Shown: positions 46,483-54,198, numbered from the stretch's first letter. The stretch is 64,000 nucleotides of DNA from Tumidithrix helvetica (GCF_965232925.1 NZ_CBDDRA010000002.1:248001-312000), one strand, 5' to 3'. Notes: a model not told the origin generated them from the sequence alone. Numbers and translations are program-made.

Positions 46483-46682
46483 AAGCGATCGCACTATACT
46501 GGAACATCGGTAAATCCATAAGCGATCGCCCAGCCAACAGTGAATAGGAACAAAAAGCGATCGAACAACTTATCGCCAAGGAGGCGCAATGTCCGATTGT
46601 GGTTGCGAGTTTGAGGCAAAAAACAAGGCACAGCGTAAAGTTCTAAGGGTACTTTTTGCGATCGATGCAGCTATGTTAGTCA
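46483..46682 (+). repeat. Segmental duplication, copy B2
   Basis: Second copy of 45733-45932. It contains the end of the DUF1016 fragment and a 31-codon stump of the transporter (MSDCGCEFEAKNKAQRKVL) that stops at 46685. Confidence 0.85.
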
Positions 46683-46881
46683 GATGAACTTGCTCGTAAG
46701 CTAGCGTAAAGTGCGATCGATGATCTTGTCGGGTGTGTTAATAAAATGTGACACGCCTTTTTAATGCTAATTAGTTAATAAAAATTCGTTTTGACTCTAG
46801 ATTGGACTCAAAAACGTTATTGCCGTTATAATCTTAATTGACTGGAGTGAAGATGCTTATTTCTTTTTAGAGGGTACAACC

Positions 46882-47124
46882 ATGACAAATCAGGAGGTTT
46901 TAAGCGAGTTTTTATCTCTCCCTGCTGACGCGCAAAGCCAAGTAGTCAGTCTGATAGCCTTCTTGAAGCAGAAGTACACATATGCTGAACCGATCTCTCC
47001 TTCATTGAATGTTGATTTAGTGAACGATCCTTTTGTTGGAATGTGGCGAGATCGTCAAGATTTAGGTAGCACTACTTGGGTGCGAAATTTACGAGAAAGC
47101 GAGTGGTCAAAGACACATGACTAG
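46882..47124 (+). CDS. VapB-like antitoxin whose toxin is lost
   Basis: An 80-residue protein: NQEVLSEFLSLPADAQSQVV at the start (DUF2281-like), a Pro-rich hinge, and a C-terminal DPFVGMWRDRQDL and WVRNLRESEW segment typical of antitoxins paired with PIN toxins. GAGGG lies upstream of the ATG. An ATG overlapping its stop begins MTSSTKQRLSV, the expected toxin start, but after 11 codons it runs into an attC half-site. The toxin has thus been removed at the recombination site. Confidence 0.75.
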   Translation: MTNQEVLSEFLSLPADAQSQVVSLIAFLKQKYTYAEPISPSLNVDLVNDPFVGMWRDRQDLGSTTWVRNLRESEWSKTHD

Positions 47125-47172
47125 TTCAACAAAACAAAGGTTGTCTGTAGCGGCTGAACTCAATCGTTATGC
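47124..47172 (+). other. attC half-site vestige
   Basis: GTAGCGGCTGAACTCAATC followed by GTTATGC (47166-47172) is a good L'-R' half, matching that of attC6. A possible R'' GTTCAAC lies at 47124-47130, but the complementary left arm is missing. Confidence 0.55.
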
Positions 47173-47246
47173 CAAACAGTTACGTCCGTTAATATTGTCT
47201 GTTTCTAGTCGAGATTATGCGAGCAAAAATGGTTCGCTTCGTTTTT

Positions 47247-47531
47247 GAGTTCGGAAAAGTTAAAGATAATACTGCTCTATAAACCCATTGGGCAGTTGAT
47301 AGACTGATGCTAGCGCTCTCATCCCAAAATTGAAGACAGGAACGCCAGAATGACAGACTCTTTGCAGCCTCAATTTACTGAAGTTCTCACCCTTATCAAA
47401 ACTGCTCAGCAAAAGGTCATCGCCACCGTAAATCAAGAACCGATCGCACTATACTGGAGCATCGGTAAATACATCAGCGATCGCCTAGCCTAGCCAACAG
47501 TGAATAGGGACAAAAAGCGATCGAACAACTT
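47247..47531 (+). repeat. Segmental duplication, copy A2
   Basis: Second copy of 45539-45822, better preserved over the DUF1016 fragment. Confidence 0.85.
47350..47493 (+). pseudogene. DUF1016 N-terminal fragment, truncated
   Basis: Forty-seven codons (MTDSLQPQFTEVLTLIKTAQ, then PIALYWSIGKYISDRLA) encode the start of a DUF1016_N domain and end at a TAG. The catalytic C-terminal nuclease part is absent. Same gene as the frameshifted copy at 45643. Confidence 0.75.
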
Positions 47532-47538
47532 GCAGCCT

Positions 47539-47727
47539 TTATCCAATTCTGGTCAGTATGTTTGCAGCTTCTGTTACGTCATAGGGCGACCAAACTGGAT
47601 ACTCTGATGCAGAAAAGATAGCTTGTAGTTCAGCATCTGGAACTTGTGCGGCTAAGAGTTTGAAGAGTGATAATTTGTCTGACTGGCTCAGATTTTCCAC
47701 TAAAGGAATTAACTCAGAAAGAGACAT
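47539..47727 (-). CDS. Small antitoxin-like protein, unknown family
   Basis: A 62-residue acidic helical protein (MSLSELIPLVENLSQSDKLS, then LLAAQVPDAELQAIF). It is the only minus-strand gene within the array. Proteins of this type usually precede small toxins in cyanobacteria, but I see no partner here. Confidence 0.55.
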   Translation of the reverse strand: MSLSELIPLVENLSQSDKLSLFKLLAAQVPDAELQAIFSASEYPVWSPYDVTEAANILTRIG

Positions 47728-47783
47728 CGTTTAAACTCCCAATCATACGAGGATAATGTATTATAAGCTATCGGTGAGGCACA

Positions 47784-47870
47784 GTCTAAAATCCAAATGC
47801 AGCGAACGGAATAGAGATAGTTGGTTGTGACACCAAATTTTTTGGAGCAGCTTCTGGTCAGTTATAATGC
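47784..47870 (+). other. Terminal attC vestige
   Basis: GTCTAAA then CCAAATGCAGCGAACGG resembles the left half of attC1 (GTCTAAC, TTCAAATGCAGCGGACGG). A GTTATAA lies about 80 bases on. The stem has decayed. I take it as the end of the integron. Confidence 0.45.
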
Positions 47871-47904
47871 CAGATAAGGTAACGATCTAGGAAAAGTCGT
47901 AATC

Positions 47905-48180
47905 ATGGCAATCCGTCAACCCCGCTACAGCAAAGAAGAGTTCGCCCAACGTGGCGATCTAATTTATCAAACGCAAATACGTCCACAGGTCGAAGAGGGC
48001 AATCACGGCAAAATAGTTGCTATTGACATTGAGACTGGAGATTTTGAGGTGGCTAATTCAACGCTTTTAGCGGTTGATAAACTTTATGAACGTAAGCCCG
48101 ATGCTCAACCTTGGGTGATTCGGATTGGACATAGAGCCGTCTTTCGTTTTGGCAGTCGCAGTCTGAAAAAGTCCTTATGA
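47905..48180 (+). CDS. Small protein coupled to an aspartic protease
   Basis: A 91-residue protein (RQPRYSKEEFAQRGDLIYQT, then GKIVAIDIETGDFEVAN, ending RIGHRAVFRFGSRS). Its stop overlaps the next start as ATGA, so the two are translationally coupled. Pairs of this small protein and a retropepsin-like protein recur in cyanobacteria in a toxin-antitoxin-like layout; I do not know the function. Confidence 0.75.
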   Translation: MAIRQPRYSKEEFAQRGDLIYQTQIRPQVEEGNHGKIVAIDIETGDFEVANSTLLAVDKLYERKPDAQPWVIRIGHRAVFRFGSRSLKKSL

Positions 48181-48767
48181 TGTTCGGTGTGGTTAATAAT
48201 AATTGTGAAGCGATTATCAAAGTTGCAGTCGGTCGTATCGGTTCACCCAAAATAGCCTTTGATGCTGTCATTGATACAGGATTCACCAGTTTTTTGTCTT
48301 TACCGCTTTCTATCATCACAGCTCTTGGGTTACCTTGGCACTATCGAGATATTGGTACATTAGGTGATGGGAGTGAAGTAGTTTTTGAAATATACAAGGC
48401 TTCAGTAATCTGGGATGGTCAGGAGCAAATTATTGATGTTGCAGCTTCTGATGCAGATCCTTTAGTGGGAATGGGTTTGTTGTATGGCTTTAAACTTCAG
48501 ATTGAGGCAGTTGAAGGAGGTCGCGTTACAATTGAAGCGTTAGAGGTAAGCGCTATGTCCGCCTCAGCCTGTGAAGGGTCGGTTAGCCAGACCTGCGATG
48601 TCACAATCAATATCCGAGCTAAGCAAAACCAACGAGATGTAATTGATCGTGCGGCTGAAGTGCAGGGCAAGAGCCGCTCAGAGTTTATGCTTGAGTCGTC
48701 TTATCAGAAAGCCCAAGACGTTCTTCTAGACCGGAGCTTCTTCGGGTTAGATGAACTTAAGTTGTAA
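48177..48767 (+). CDS. Retropepsin-like aspartic protease fused to a truncated DUF1778 antitoxin
   Basis: 196 residues. Residues 1-122 are a clan AA retropepsin-like domain with the catalytic DTG in FDAVIDTGFTSFLSLP. Residues 127-196 begin with an internal Met and read as a DUF1778/TacA antitoxin (VTINIRAKQNQRDVIDRAA, KSRSEFMLESS, DVLLDRSFFGLDE). The antitoxin is cut short: the left inverted repeat of the IS66 element starts at 48764, inside its last codons. The fusion has no stop between the parts. It may be a recent deletion product that joined two neighbours. Confidence 0.75.
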   Translation: MMFGVVNNNCEAIIKVAVGRIGSPKIAFDAVIDTGFTSFLSLPLSIITALGLPWHYRDIGTLGDGSEVVFEIYKASVIWDGQEQIIDVAASDADPLVGMGLLYGFKLQIEAVEGGRVTIEALEVSAMSASACEGSVSQTCDVTINIRAKQNQRDVIDRAAEVQGKSRSEFMLESSYQKAQDVLLDRSFFGLDELKL

Positions 48768-48771
48768 TTGC

Positions 48772-50228
48772 TCAACTTAGAGGGAATAAGGCTTCGAGAG
48801 GGTTCAAAGCCGCAAGAATCGACTGAAAAGCAGATAAACCTTGTCGCTTTCCAGTATTGACAATAGAACGAACAGCCGCAAATAGATCTTTTCCCCAATC
48901 AGAACGAAAGCCATTCGTGATTTTTCTAAATATGACACTCCAACGAAGTGCTTGTTCGCTTGCATTATTTGTGGGTGGAATTGTGGGGTCATCTAAAAAT
49001 AGAAATAAGTTTTCCCGTAACTCCAGATAACGTTTCTGTAATCTAACTCCATCTTCTTGTATGGGCAACAAAGCTAGAACTGCCTCAAGGTCTCGATACA
49101 ACCTACATCGATATTGATAACGTGTGGTTTCTGCTAAATCTGCCCATCGTCTATGGAGTGAAAAAGCCCGTAGCAACAGTTTTTTCATTCTGCCAGAGAA
49201 AACCTCATCCCCTGCGTCGATGCCATATTGACAATCTCTTAGTTGATGGGCTAGGCATACTTGCCATTCTGCTGCTGGATGTGTCTTTTGAGCACTAAAT
49301 AAGTCTGACACCCACACTTCGGGTTGATGTTCTCCCATCACTTCCACAATCACATCTCCTCCTCTAGAAGGTCGAATGATATGGAAACATACTTGCTCGT
49401 TCTGAAATACCCATTCCCACGCATTTTTGCCATTCACTCTTGCACTGGTCTCATCACTGCACACTAGTCGTGAATTTCGGACTGCTTCGACGATATTTTC
49501 TACTTCTGGTTCTAGTTGCCCTTTGACTCTTGATAACAGGTTGGCGATCGCTCCTTCAGAGATATCTAAGCCAAATACTTCTCCCATCATTTGCTGCATT
49601 CGACGATAGCTGATCCCGTGACTGTATCTCATTGTTGTCACTAAGGCGGCGATGCGTTGCCCAAATGGACTTCCTGATACCATCCCTGCGGGTGCTTCGG
49701 GTATTTGTTCCTGTCCACAATTTTCGCATTTACAACCATATCTTTCTACTCTGGTCACGATTGGTTTGATTGGTGAAATGTCGATTTTGTCATACCGTTC
49801 CATCCGTGTCTGTATCGATTCTGCGATCTCTTTCCCACATCCTGTACAGCTTTTTATACCAATTTCTCTTGAAATTGCGACAGATCGGGTTTTGTGTTCC
49901 GCGCTCCGCGCGGTCTTTTCAAAAAGATGCGTTGCATCACTTTTTGAAAATGGTATTACGGTTGCTTTAATGATTTGGTCTGGATTCTCACTTAACTGAC
50001 GACCGCCGCTTTCTCTTCCTATGCTTCCTGCCCGTTTTGTTTCTTTCTCTTGCTCTTCGCTACATCTGCTTTGAATCCCTGGGCGGGCGGCAAGCTTGAG
50101 TTTCTTGAGGTTTTCTTTGGCTTCTTTTCTAACTGCCGTTGTATTTTTTGCAGTTCTTCCCATAGCTCTACTATCAAGGCATCTTTCGCTGCCTCTGTTT
50201 GCTGTTTTAAGTCGGGAAGTTCTTTCAT
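48772..50228 (-). pseudogene. IS66 transposase, frameshifted and carrying an in-frame repeat insertion
   Basis: The N-terminal frame (start 50228, stop 50019) encodes MKELPDLKQQTEAAKDALIV and the KNSRNSSLPP-type motif (KKTSRNSSLPPAQGF). The rest lies in another frame, from about RESGGRQLSENPDQI to the C-terminus at 48772, with zinc-binding CTGCGKEI, the DDE residues in CSDETSA, WVSDLFSAQ and NNASEQALRW. A single-base slip near 50020-50030 joins them. In addition, about 35 residues between IIKATV and KSCTGCG are encoded by a dispersed repeat (49856-49955). Both changes probably inactivate it; programmed frameshifting is possible. Confidence 0.88.
49856..49955. repeat. Dispersed repeat family, copy 3, inside the transposase
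   Basis: About 100 bases with ends ATACCAATTT and AAAATGGTAT (six-base perfect terminal inverted repeat). The middle holds ACAGATCGGGTTTTG and a CCGCGCTCCGCGCGG core. It preserves the reading frame of the host gene. Confidence 0.7.
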
Positions 50229-50346
50229 GCTTTTACTCTGCCAGTTTTGGCGTTTTTGTCAATTTCCGTGGGTTGAGCAATTACCATTAAAGTAATGGAC
50301 ATCAGTCACCAAAATGCCAGTTCCCATTAAATAATATTCTGACATC

Positions 50347-50366
50347 GGGGGAATCTATCGATTCCC
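50347..50366. terminator. Hairpin downstream of murA
   Basis: Arms GGGGAATC and GATTCCCC with a four-base loop, 16 bases after the murA stop on the minus strand. Confidence 0.6.
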
Positions 50367-50381
50367 CTGAATGGAACTGAT

Positions 50382-51638
50382 TTAGGATTCCGTGGTGCGA
50401 TAGAGTTTTGCGCCGAGATTGCGAAGCTTTTCTTCAATGCGATCGTAGCCGCGATCGAGGTGATGTAGACCCTTGATGATGGTTTCACCCTCAGCCGCTA
50501 GACCTGCCAGTACCAACGCCGCAGAAGCACGCAGATCGGTAGCCATCACAGGTGCACCAGACAAGCTATGCACGCCTTTAACGATCGCCACATTTCCCTT
50601 CAAGCGAATATTCGCTCCCATCCGACAAAGTTCGGCGACATGCTGCAAGCGATTTTCAAATACGGTTTCTTTGATTACGCTATTGCCTTCGCTCACCGTG
50701 AGCAATGCCATAAACTGCGCCTGCATATCGGTGGGAAATCCTGGATAGGGAAGGGTTTCGATATCTGTACCGCGATAGAGGTCGCTGCCTTCGACCCGCA
50801 GGCAATCTTCCGCCTCTTGGGTGACACGCACGCCAATTTCTTGGAGTTTGGCGATCGCGGCAATCAGATGCTCGGGAACCACAGGCGAGAGGGTGAGTGC
50901 AGAACGGGTAATCGCTGCTGCAATCATAAATGTTGCTGCCTCAATGCGATCGGGAATGATACCAAAGTTGGTCGTATGCAGGCTAGGAACACCATCAATT
51001 AAGATCGTTTTTGTGCCTGCACCTTGAATTCTGGCACCCATCGATTTGCAGAAGTTGGCAAGATCTTCGATTTCTGGCTCTTGGGCAGCATTCTCAATGA
51101 TGGTTTCTCCCTCTGCCAAAGTAGCCGCCATCATCAGGGTTTCGGTCGCCCCAACACTGGGATAGTCGAGATAAATCTTGGCTCCCTTTAATCTGCCACC
51201 CTTTTGCTTCGAGTAGGCTTGGACAATGCCATGCTCAATTTGGACATCTGCCCCTAAGGCTTGCAAGCCACGCACATGCAGATCGACAGGTCTAGCTCCG
51301 ATCGCACATCCTCCAGGTAGAGGCACGCGAGCCGAACCGAGTCGGGCTAACAGGGGACCAATCACAAAAAAGCTAGCTCTAAGTTGGCTGACTAGCTCAT
51401 AGGGCGCACAACTCTGTTGAATATTTTTGGTGTCAATGTCAAGGGCATCATGGGTTCTGGTAATTTTTACACCCAAGGCTGCCAAAATATCGGTCATGCG
51501 TTGGACATCGACCAAGGAGGGCACATTGTAAATACGGCAACCATCTGAGGAGAGCAATGCTGCCGCCATAATCGCTAGGGTCGAGTTTTTAGCGCCACTG
51601 ATCGGGACATGACCTTGCAAGCTAGCTCTACCGATCAC
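50382..51638 (-). CDS. murA: UDP-N-acetylglucosamine 1-carboxyvinyltransferase
   Basis: MurA makes the first committed step of peptidoglycan synthesis by transferring enolpyruvate to UDP-GlcNAc. Seen: GHVPISGAKNSTLAIMAAAL near the start, the Cys-containing PGGCAIGARPVDLHV loop, and the C-terminal DLRASAALVLAGLAAEG. The GTG at 51638 cuts into a strand that is normally part of the protein (ELHVIGRASLQGHV), so the true start is further upstream. The frame stays open upstream without ATG, GTG or TTG; a strong GAGGAGGG (51733-51740) sits seven bases before an ATC at 51725, a possible non-standard start. The gene itself is certain. Confidence 0.96.
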   Translation of the reverse strand: MIGRASLQGHVPISGAKNSTLAIMAAALLSSDGCRIYNVPSLVDVQRMTDILAALGVKITRTHDALDIDTKNIQQSCAPYELVSQLRASFFVIGPLLARLGSARVPLPGGCAIGARPVDLHVRGLQALGADVQIEHGIVQAYSKQKGGRLKGAKIYLDYPSVGATETLMMAATLAEGETIIENAAQEPEIEDLANFCKSMGARIQGAGTKTILIDGVPSLHTTNFGIIPDRIEAATFMIAAAITRSALTLSPVVPEHLIAAIAKLQEIGVRVTQEAEDCLRVEGSDLYRGTDIETLPYPGFPTDMQAQFMALLTVSEGNSVIKETVFENRLQHVAELCRMGANIRLKGNVAIVKGVHSLSGAPVMATDLRASAALVLAGLAAEGETIIKGLHHLDRGYDRIEEKLRNLGAKLYRTTES

Positions 51639-51732
51639 ATGTAGCTCAGAAGCCCCCTGCTCGTCATCGGGCTTGGACTGGACTTGATCTACATTTACTG
51701 GATTTGCTGGTGTGACAGAAACGATAGCGTTA

Positions 51733-51740
51733 CCCTCCTC
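51733..51740 (-). promoter_or_regulatory. Strong Shine-Dalgarno upstream of murA
   Basis: GAGGAGGG on the minus strand, seven bases before an in-frame ATC codon (51725-51723), and 95 bases before the GTG at 51638. It argues that translation begins upstream of the GTG. Confidence 0.45.
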
Positions 51741-51878
51741 ACAGTTACATACTGTTACATTTTGTAATAGGCAAATTCTAGCTGTATCTAGGTAAAAGTA
51801 CTAGTCTTCTAGTTTTGCGAATCGAAAGATTTAGCGGATAATGATAACGAACATTCATGGTTTTGGCACAACTAAATT

Positions 51879-52580
51879 GTGAAGCCATATCAAATTATTC
51901 CGATCGCTGACTGCGGCGAGCCCCTAGTAGAAATCTCTCAAAGCTTTGTAATTCAAGCACCTCATGCCTATCAAGCCTTGGGTGCGCCCTATGGTAATAA
52001 GTCCCCTTTTTATTTGCGAACAGGCGTATGCGATCGCTTACAGGCTGCCCAAAAATTTTTACAGACGATTTATGCTGGTTGGCAGATCAAAGTTTTTGAC
52101 GCCTATCGCCCCATTCCCGTACAAAGGTTTATGGTGGAGCATACGCTATGCGAGCTAGCAAAGGCTCAAGAGTTAGACAGAGAGCATTTATCGGCGCAAC
52201 AGGAACGTGAGTTGATGGCAGAGGTACTTCAGTTTTGGGCAATTCCAAGTGACGATCCAAACACGCCACCACCCCATAGCACGGGTGCGGCGGTCGATAT
52301 TACCTTAGTCGATCGCGATCGGCAGGAAATTAACATGGGCTCAGCCATTGATGAAATTAGCGATCGCTCGTTTCCCAATTATTTTCAAACTGCCACCAGT
52401 CCCGAAGCGCGATCGTTTCACGCCTATCGAGAACTACTATGTCAAATTATGGCTGCCCATGGGTTTCAACGTCACCCCAATGAATGGTGGCATTTTTCCT
52501 ACGGAGACCAAATGTGGGCATGGCTTAACTTCAAAGAATTGGGTCAAGCAAAAGCGATCGCGAAATATGGGCGATGCTAA
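51879..52580 (+). CDS. D-alanyl-D-alanine dipeptidase, VanX/DdpX-like (peptidase M15D)
   Basis: A 233-residue zinc dipeptidase that splits D-Ala-D-Ala. Zinc ligands are in PHSTGAAVDITLVD (His and Asp) and EWWHFSYGD (Glu-x-x-His). The substrate-binding Arg lies in DAYRPIPVQRFM. The start is GTG at 51879. Divergent from murA, so both cell-wall genes share an intergenic region. There is no vancomycin-resistance cluster, so a role in peptidoglycan turnover or nutrition is more likely. Confidence 0.9.
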   Translation: MKPYQIIPIADCGEPLVEISQSFVIQAPHAYQALGAPYGNKSPFYLRTGVCDRLQAAQKFLQTIYAGWQIKVFDAYRPIPVQRFMVEHTLCELAKAQELDREHLSAQQERELMAEVLQFWAIPSDDPNTPPPHSTGAAVDITLVDRDRQEINMGSAIDEISDRSFPNYFQTATSPEARSFHAYRELLCQIMAAHGFQRHPNEWWHFSYGDQMWAWLNFKELGQAKAIAKYGRC

Positions 52581-52664
52581 CGAACTTTTTCGCGAACTAC
52601 GATCAATTCTTGAGCCAATTCCTGAAATACTGATAGAAAAATAAAAACAACCCCAATCGTTAAG

Positions 52665-53348
52665 ATGCTCAAGTGGCAGCAAATCAGATTTTCTCTCTTA
52701 GCCGTAATTGCTAGTGCCAGTTTGGTGGTTTTGGCAAAATCTATTTTCGATCCCAATGTTGGCAACCCGACCCCTTTTACGTTTCCAAACACGATCGATA
52801 TCGCAAACTGGCAACCAGCCAATCGTAGTACGGCGATCGCCGATAAAGATGCCCCTAGACTCGCCTCAAAAGTACGCTATAAGGTGGGAATGCACTACCA
52901 GTTTGCGATCGATCGCAACCCGATCGACATTGATGTGCGCTATCTGTTTCGTACCACAGGTGACGTGACTGCCTTTTTGCAAGATTATGCCGAGCTTAAA
53001 GCTGAACCTGACGAAATCAGAAAAGGCATCCGCTATAAAGAAGGGCTGGGGCATTACACAATTTTTACCGTTCGCGATCGCATTTATCTCAGTGCCTGTA
53101 TTAACCCCAGAGGACAAAGCACCGTTACCACCGAGCAATTTGACGAAAATATGAGTGCCTATGCGCTCAAGCCAAATACAATTATTAGTTGGTTACTGGG
53201 ACAAGACGATCTGCGCGATCGTCGCTGTCTATGGTCGCAACTGTCAACTTCTTTAGAGGGCGACTCAGTTGCCAATGCCGAGCAAAAATTAGAAAAAGCT
53301 TGGATTTCATGGTATGAATGGTGGAAACCGAGATTTCCGACCTCTTAA
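52665..53348 (+). CDS. Probable cyanoexosortase-associated protein
   Basis: 227 residues with one N-terminal membrane segment (FSLLAVIASASLVVLAKSIF) and an extracytoplasmic domain: TFPNTIDIANWQP, YKVGMHYQFAIDRNPIDIDV and later YLSACINPRGQST. The layout (single helix, then a xFPxxxxLxxW-type strand) matches accessory proteins of the cyanobacterial exosortase system, which anchors or processes exported proteins. No exosortase gene is adjacent. The next gene, HpsJ-like, starts 49 bases downstream. Confidence 0.55.
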   Translation: MLKWQQIRFSLLAVIASASLVVLAKSIFDPNVGNPTPFTFPNTIDIANWQPANRSTAIADKDAPRLASKVRYKVGMHYQFAIDRNPIDIDVRYLFRTTGDVTAFLQDYAELKAEPDEIRKGIRYKEGLGHYTIFTVRDRIYLSACINPRGQSTVTTEQFDENMSAYALKPNTIISWLLGQDDLRDRRCLWSQLSTSLEGDSVANAEQKLEKAWISWYEWWKPRFPTS

Positions 53349-53397
53349 AATTCATCTTTCTATTAACATACTTGGCACTTTTGTCCTGAATTATGGT

Positions 53398-54189
53398 ATG
53401 ACCACCAATAGTAACAACGATCTTTCTGCTTCTCTGCTTCGATTTGTCGGCTATGGTCTTTTGCTGCTGACGATCTCTAATTTTGGTGATGCTTTAATAC
53501 CTCCTCGCTTTACTGACGAAACTTGGGTATTTCAAACATTAGGTAGCTTGGTTGGCAGCGTTCCAGTGCCAATTCTCGGGTTGGTTTTTGTGTTTTATGG
53601 TGAATCGAAAGCCAGAACATCATTGGGTAAATCCATCACAAAGCTTCTTTCTTGGCTTTCGCTGTTGCTGGCAATCTTTTTTATTGCGATGATGTTCGCT
53701 GGAATTAGCGTCACCATTCGCATCAATAACAACAACAATACCGAAGCTAATTTTCAGCTTTCTCGGCAAGCTTCCCAGTTTCAGCAGGCGATGAATAATC
53801 TCAAGAATGTGAGTGATGCCGATCTCGTTAAAGGCGCTACTGCTCTACAACAGCAAAACAGCGGAGTCAAGTTAGATCTGAGCAACCCTCAAGCATTAAG
53901 AAAACAGCTTGAAACTGAATTCACGAAAAAAGACGCAGCAGTCAAAGATGGCATTGAAAATGCAAAAAGGAATGCATTTCGCCGACTCATTAAGCAGTCT
54001 GTAAAATGGAACTTTGAAGCACTGGTATCCGCAGGACTATTTTTTGGTATTTGGCGAATCACGGGTTGGGCGCGAGCCGCACAAAAGCGGAAAAAGAGAC
54101 CTAGAAGCGCTCCTAGCCTAGACGATCTAGTCGATCTTCCCACAACTAACACCTCGTCTAGTTCTGAGTCTCAAGATGATGTTAAATAA
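53398..54189 (+). CDS. HpsJ-like membrane protein
   Basis: 263 residues from ATG 53398 (the longer frame starts inside the preceding gene). Membrane segments lie at about residues 14-34, 47-66, 79-105 and 208-228; a coiled helical region between the third and fourth (FQQAMNNLKNVSDADLVKGA) is probably extracytoplasmic. The tail is basic then Ser/Asp-rich. HpsJ family proteins are linked to cyanobacterial polysaccharide secretion; family assignment rests on the N-terminal RFVGYGLLLLT and DxLIPPRF-like region. Confidence 0.7.
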   Translation: MTTNSNNDLSASLLRFVGYGLLLLTISNFGDALIPPRFTDETWVFQTLGSLVGSVPVPILGLVFVFYGESKARTSLGKSITKLLSWLSLLLAIFFIAMMFAGISVTIRINNNNNTEANFQLSRQASQFQQAMNNLKNVSDADLVKGATALQQQNSGVKLDLSNPQALRKQLETEFTKKDAAVKDGIENAKRNAFRRLIKQSVKWNFEALVSAGLFFGIWRITGWARAAQKRKKRPRSAPSLDDLVDLPTTNTSSSSESQDDVK

Positions 54190-54198
54190 TAGTAGAGA

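Larger units (their letters stand above)
33354..47870. mobile_element. Chromosomal integron: integrase, attI region and cassette array
   Basis: An integron-type tyrosine recombinase on the minus strand faces away from a series of plus-strand genes, each followed by an attC site of 84-88 bp bearing RYYYAAC/GTTRRRY core boxes and imperfect inverted stems with extrahelical bases. Six cassettes lie between 34529 and 45507; beyond that the array is decayed and ends near 47870. The right limit is approximate: it is set by the last attC vestige. Confidence 0.88.
48764..50284. mobile_element. IS66-family insertion sequence (defective)
   Basis: Perfect 13-bp terminal inverted repeats GTAATTGCTCAAC (48764-48776) and its complement (50272-50284) begin with GTAA as usual for IS66. 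The single transposase gene inside is frameshifted. The flanks (CTTAAGTT left, CATTAAAG right) do not form an 8-bp target duplication. Confidence 0.85.

Noticed and set aside
49427..49999. Plus-strand open frames opposite the IS66 transposase
   Set aside because: They are antisense shadows of the transposase with no protein features.
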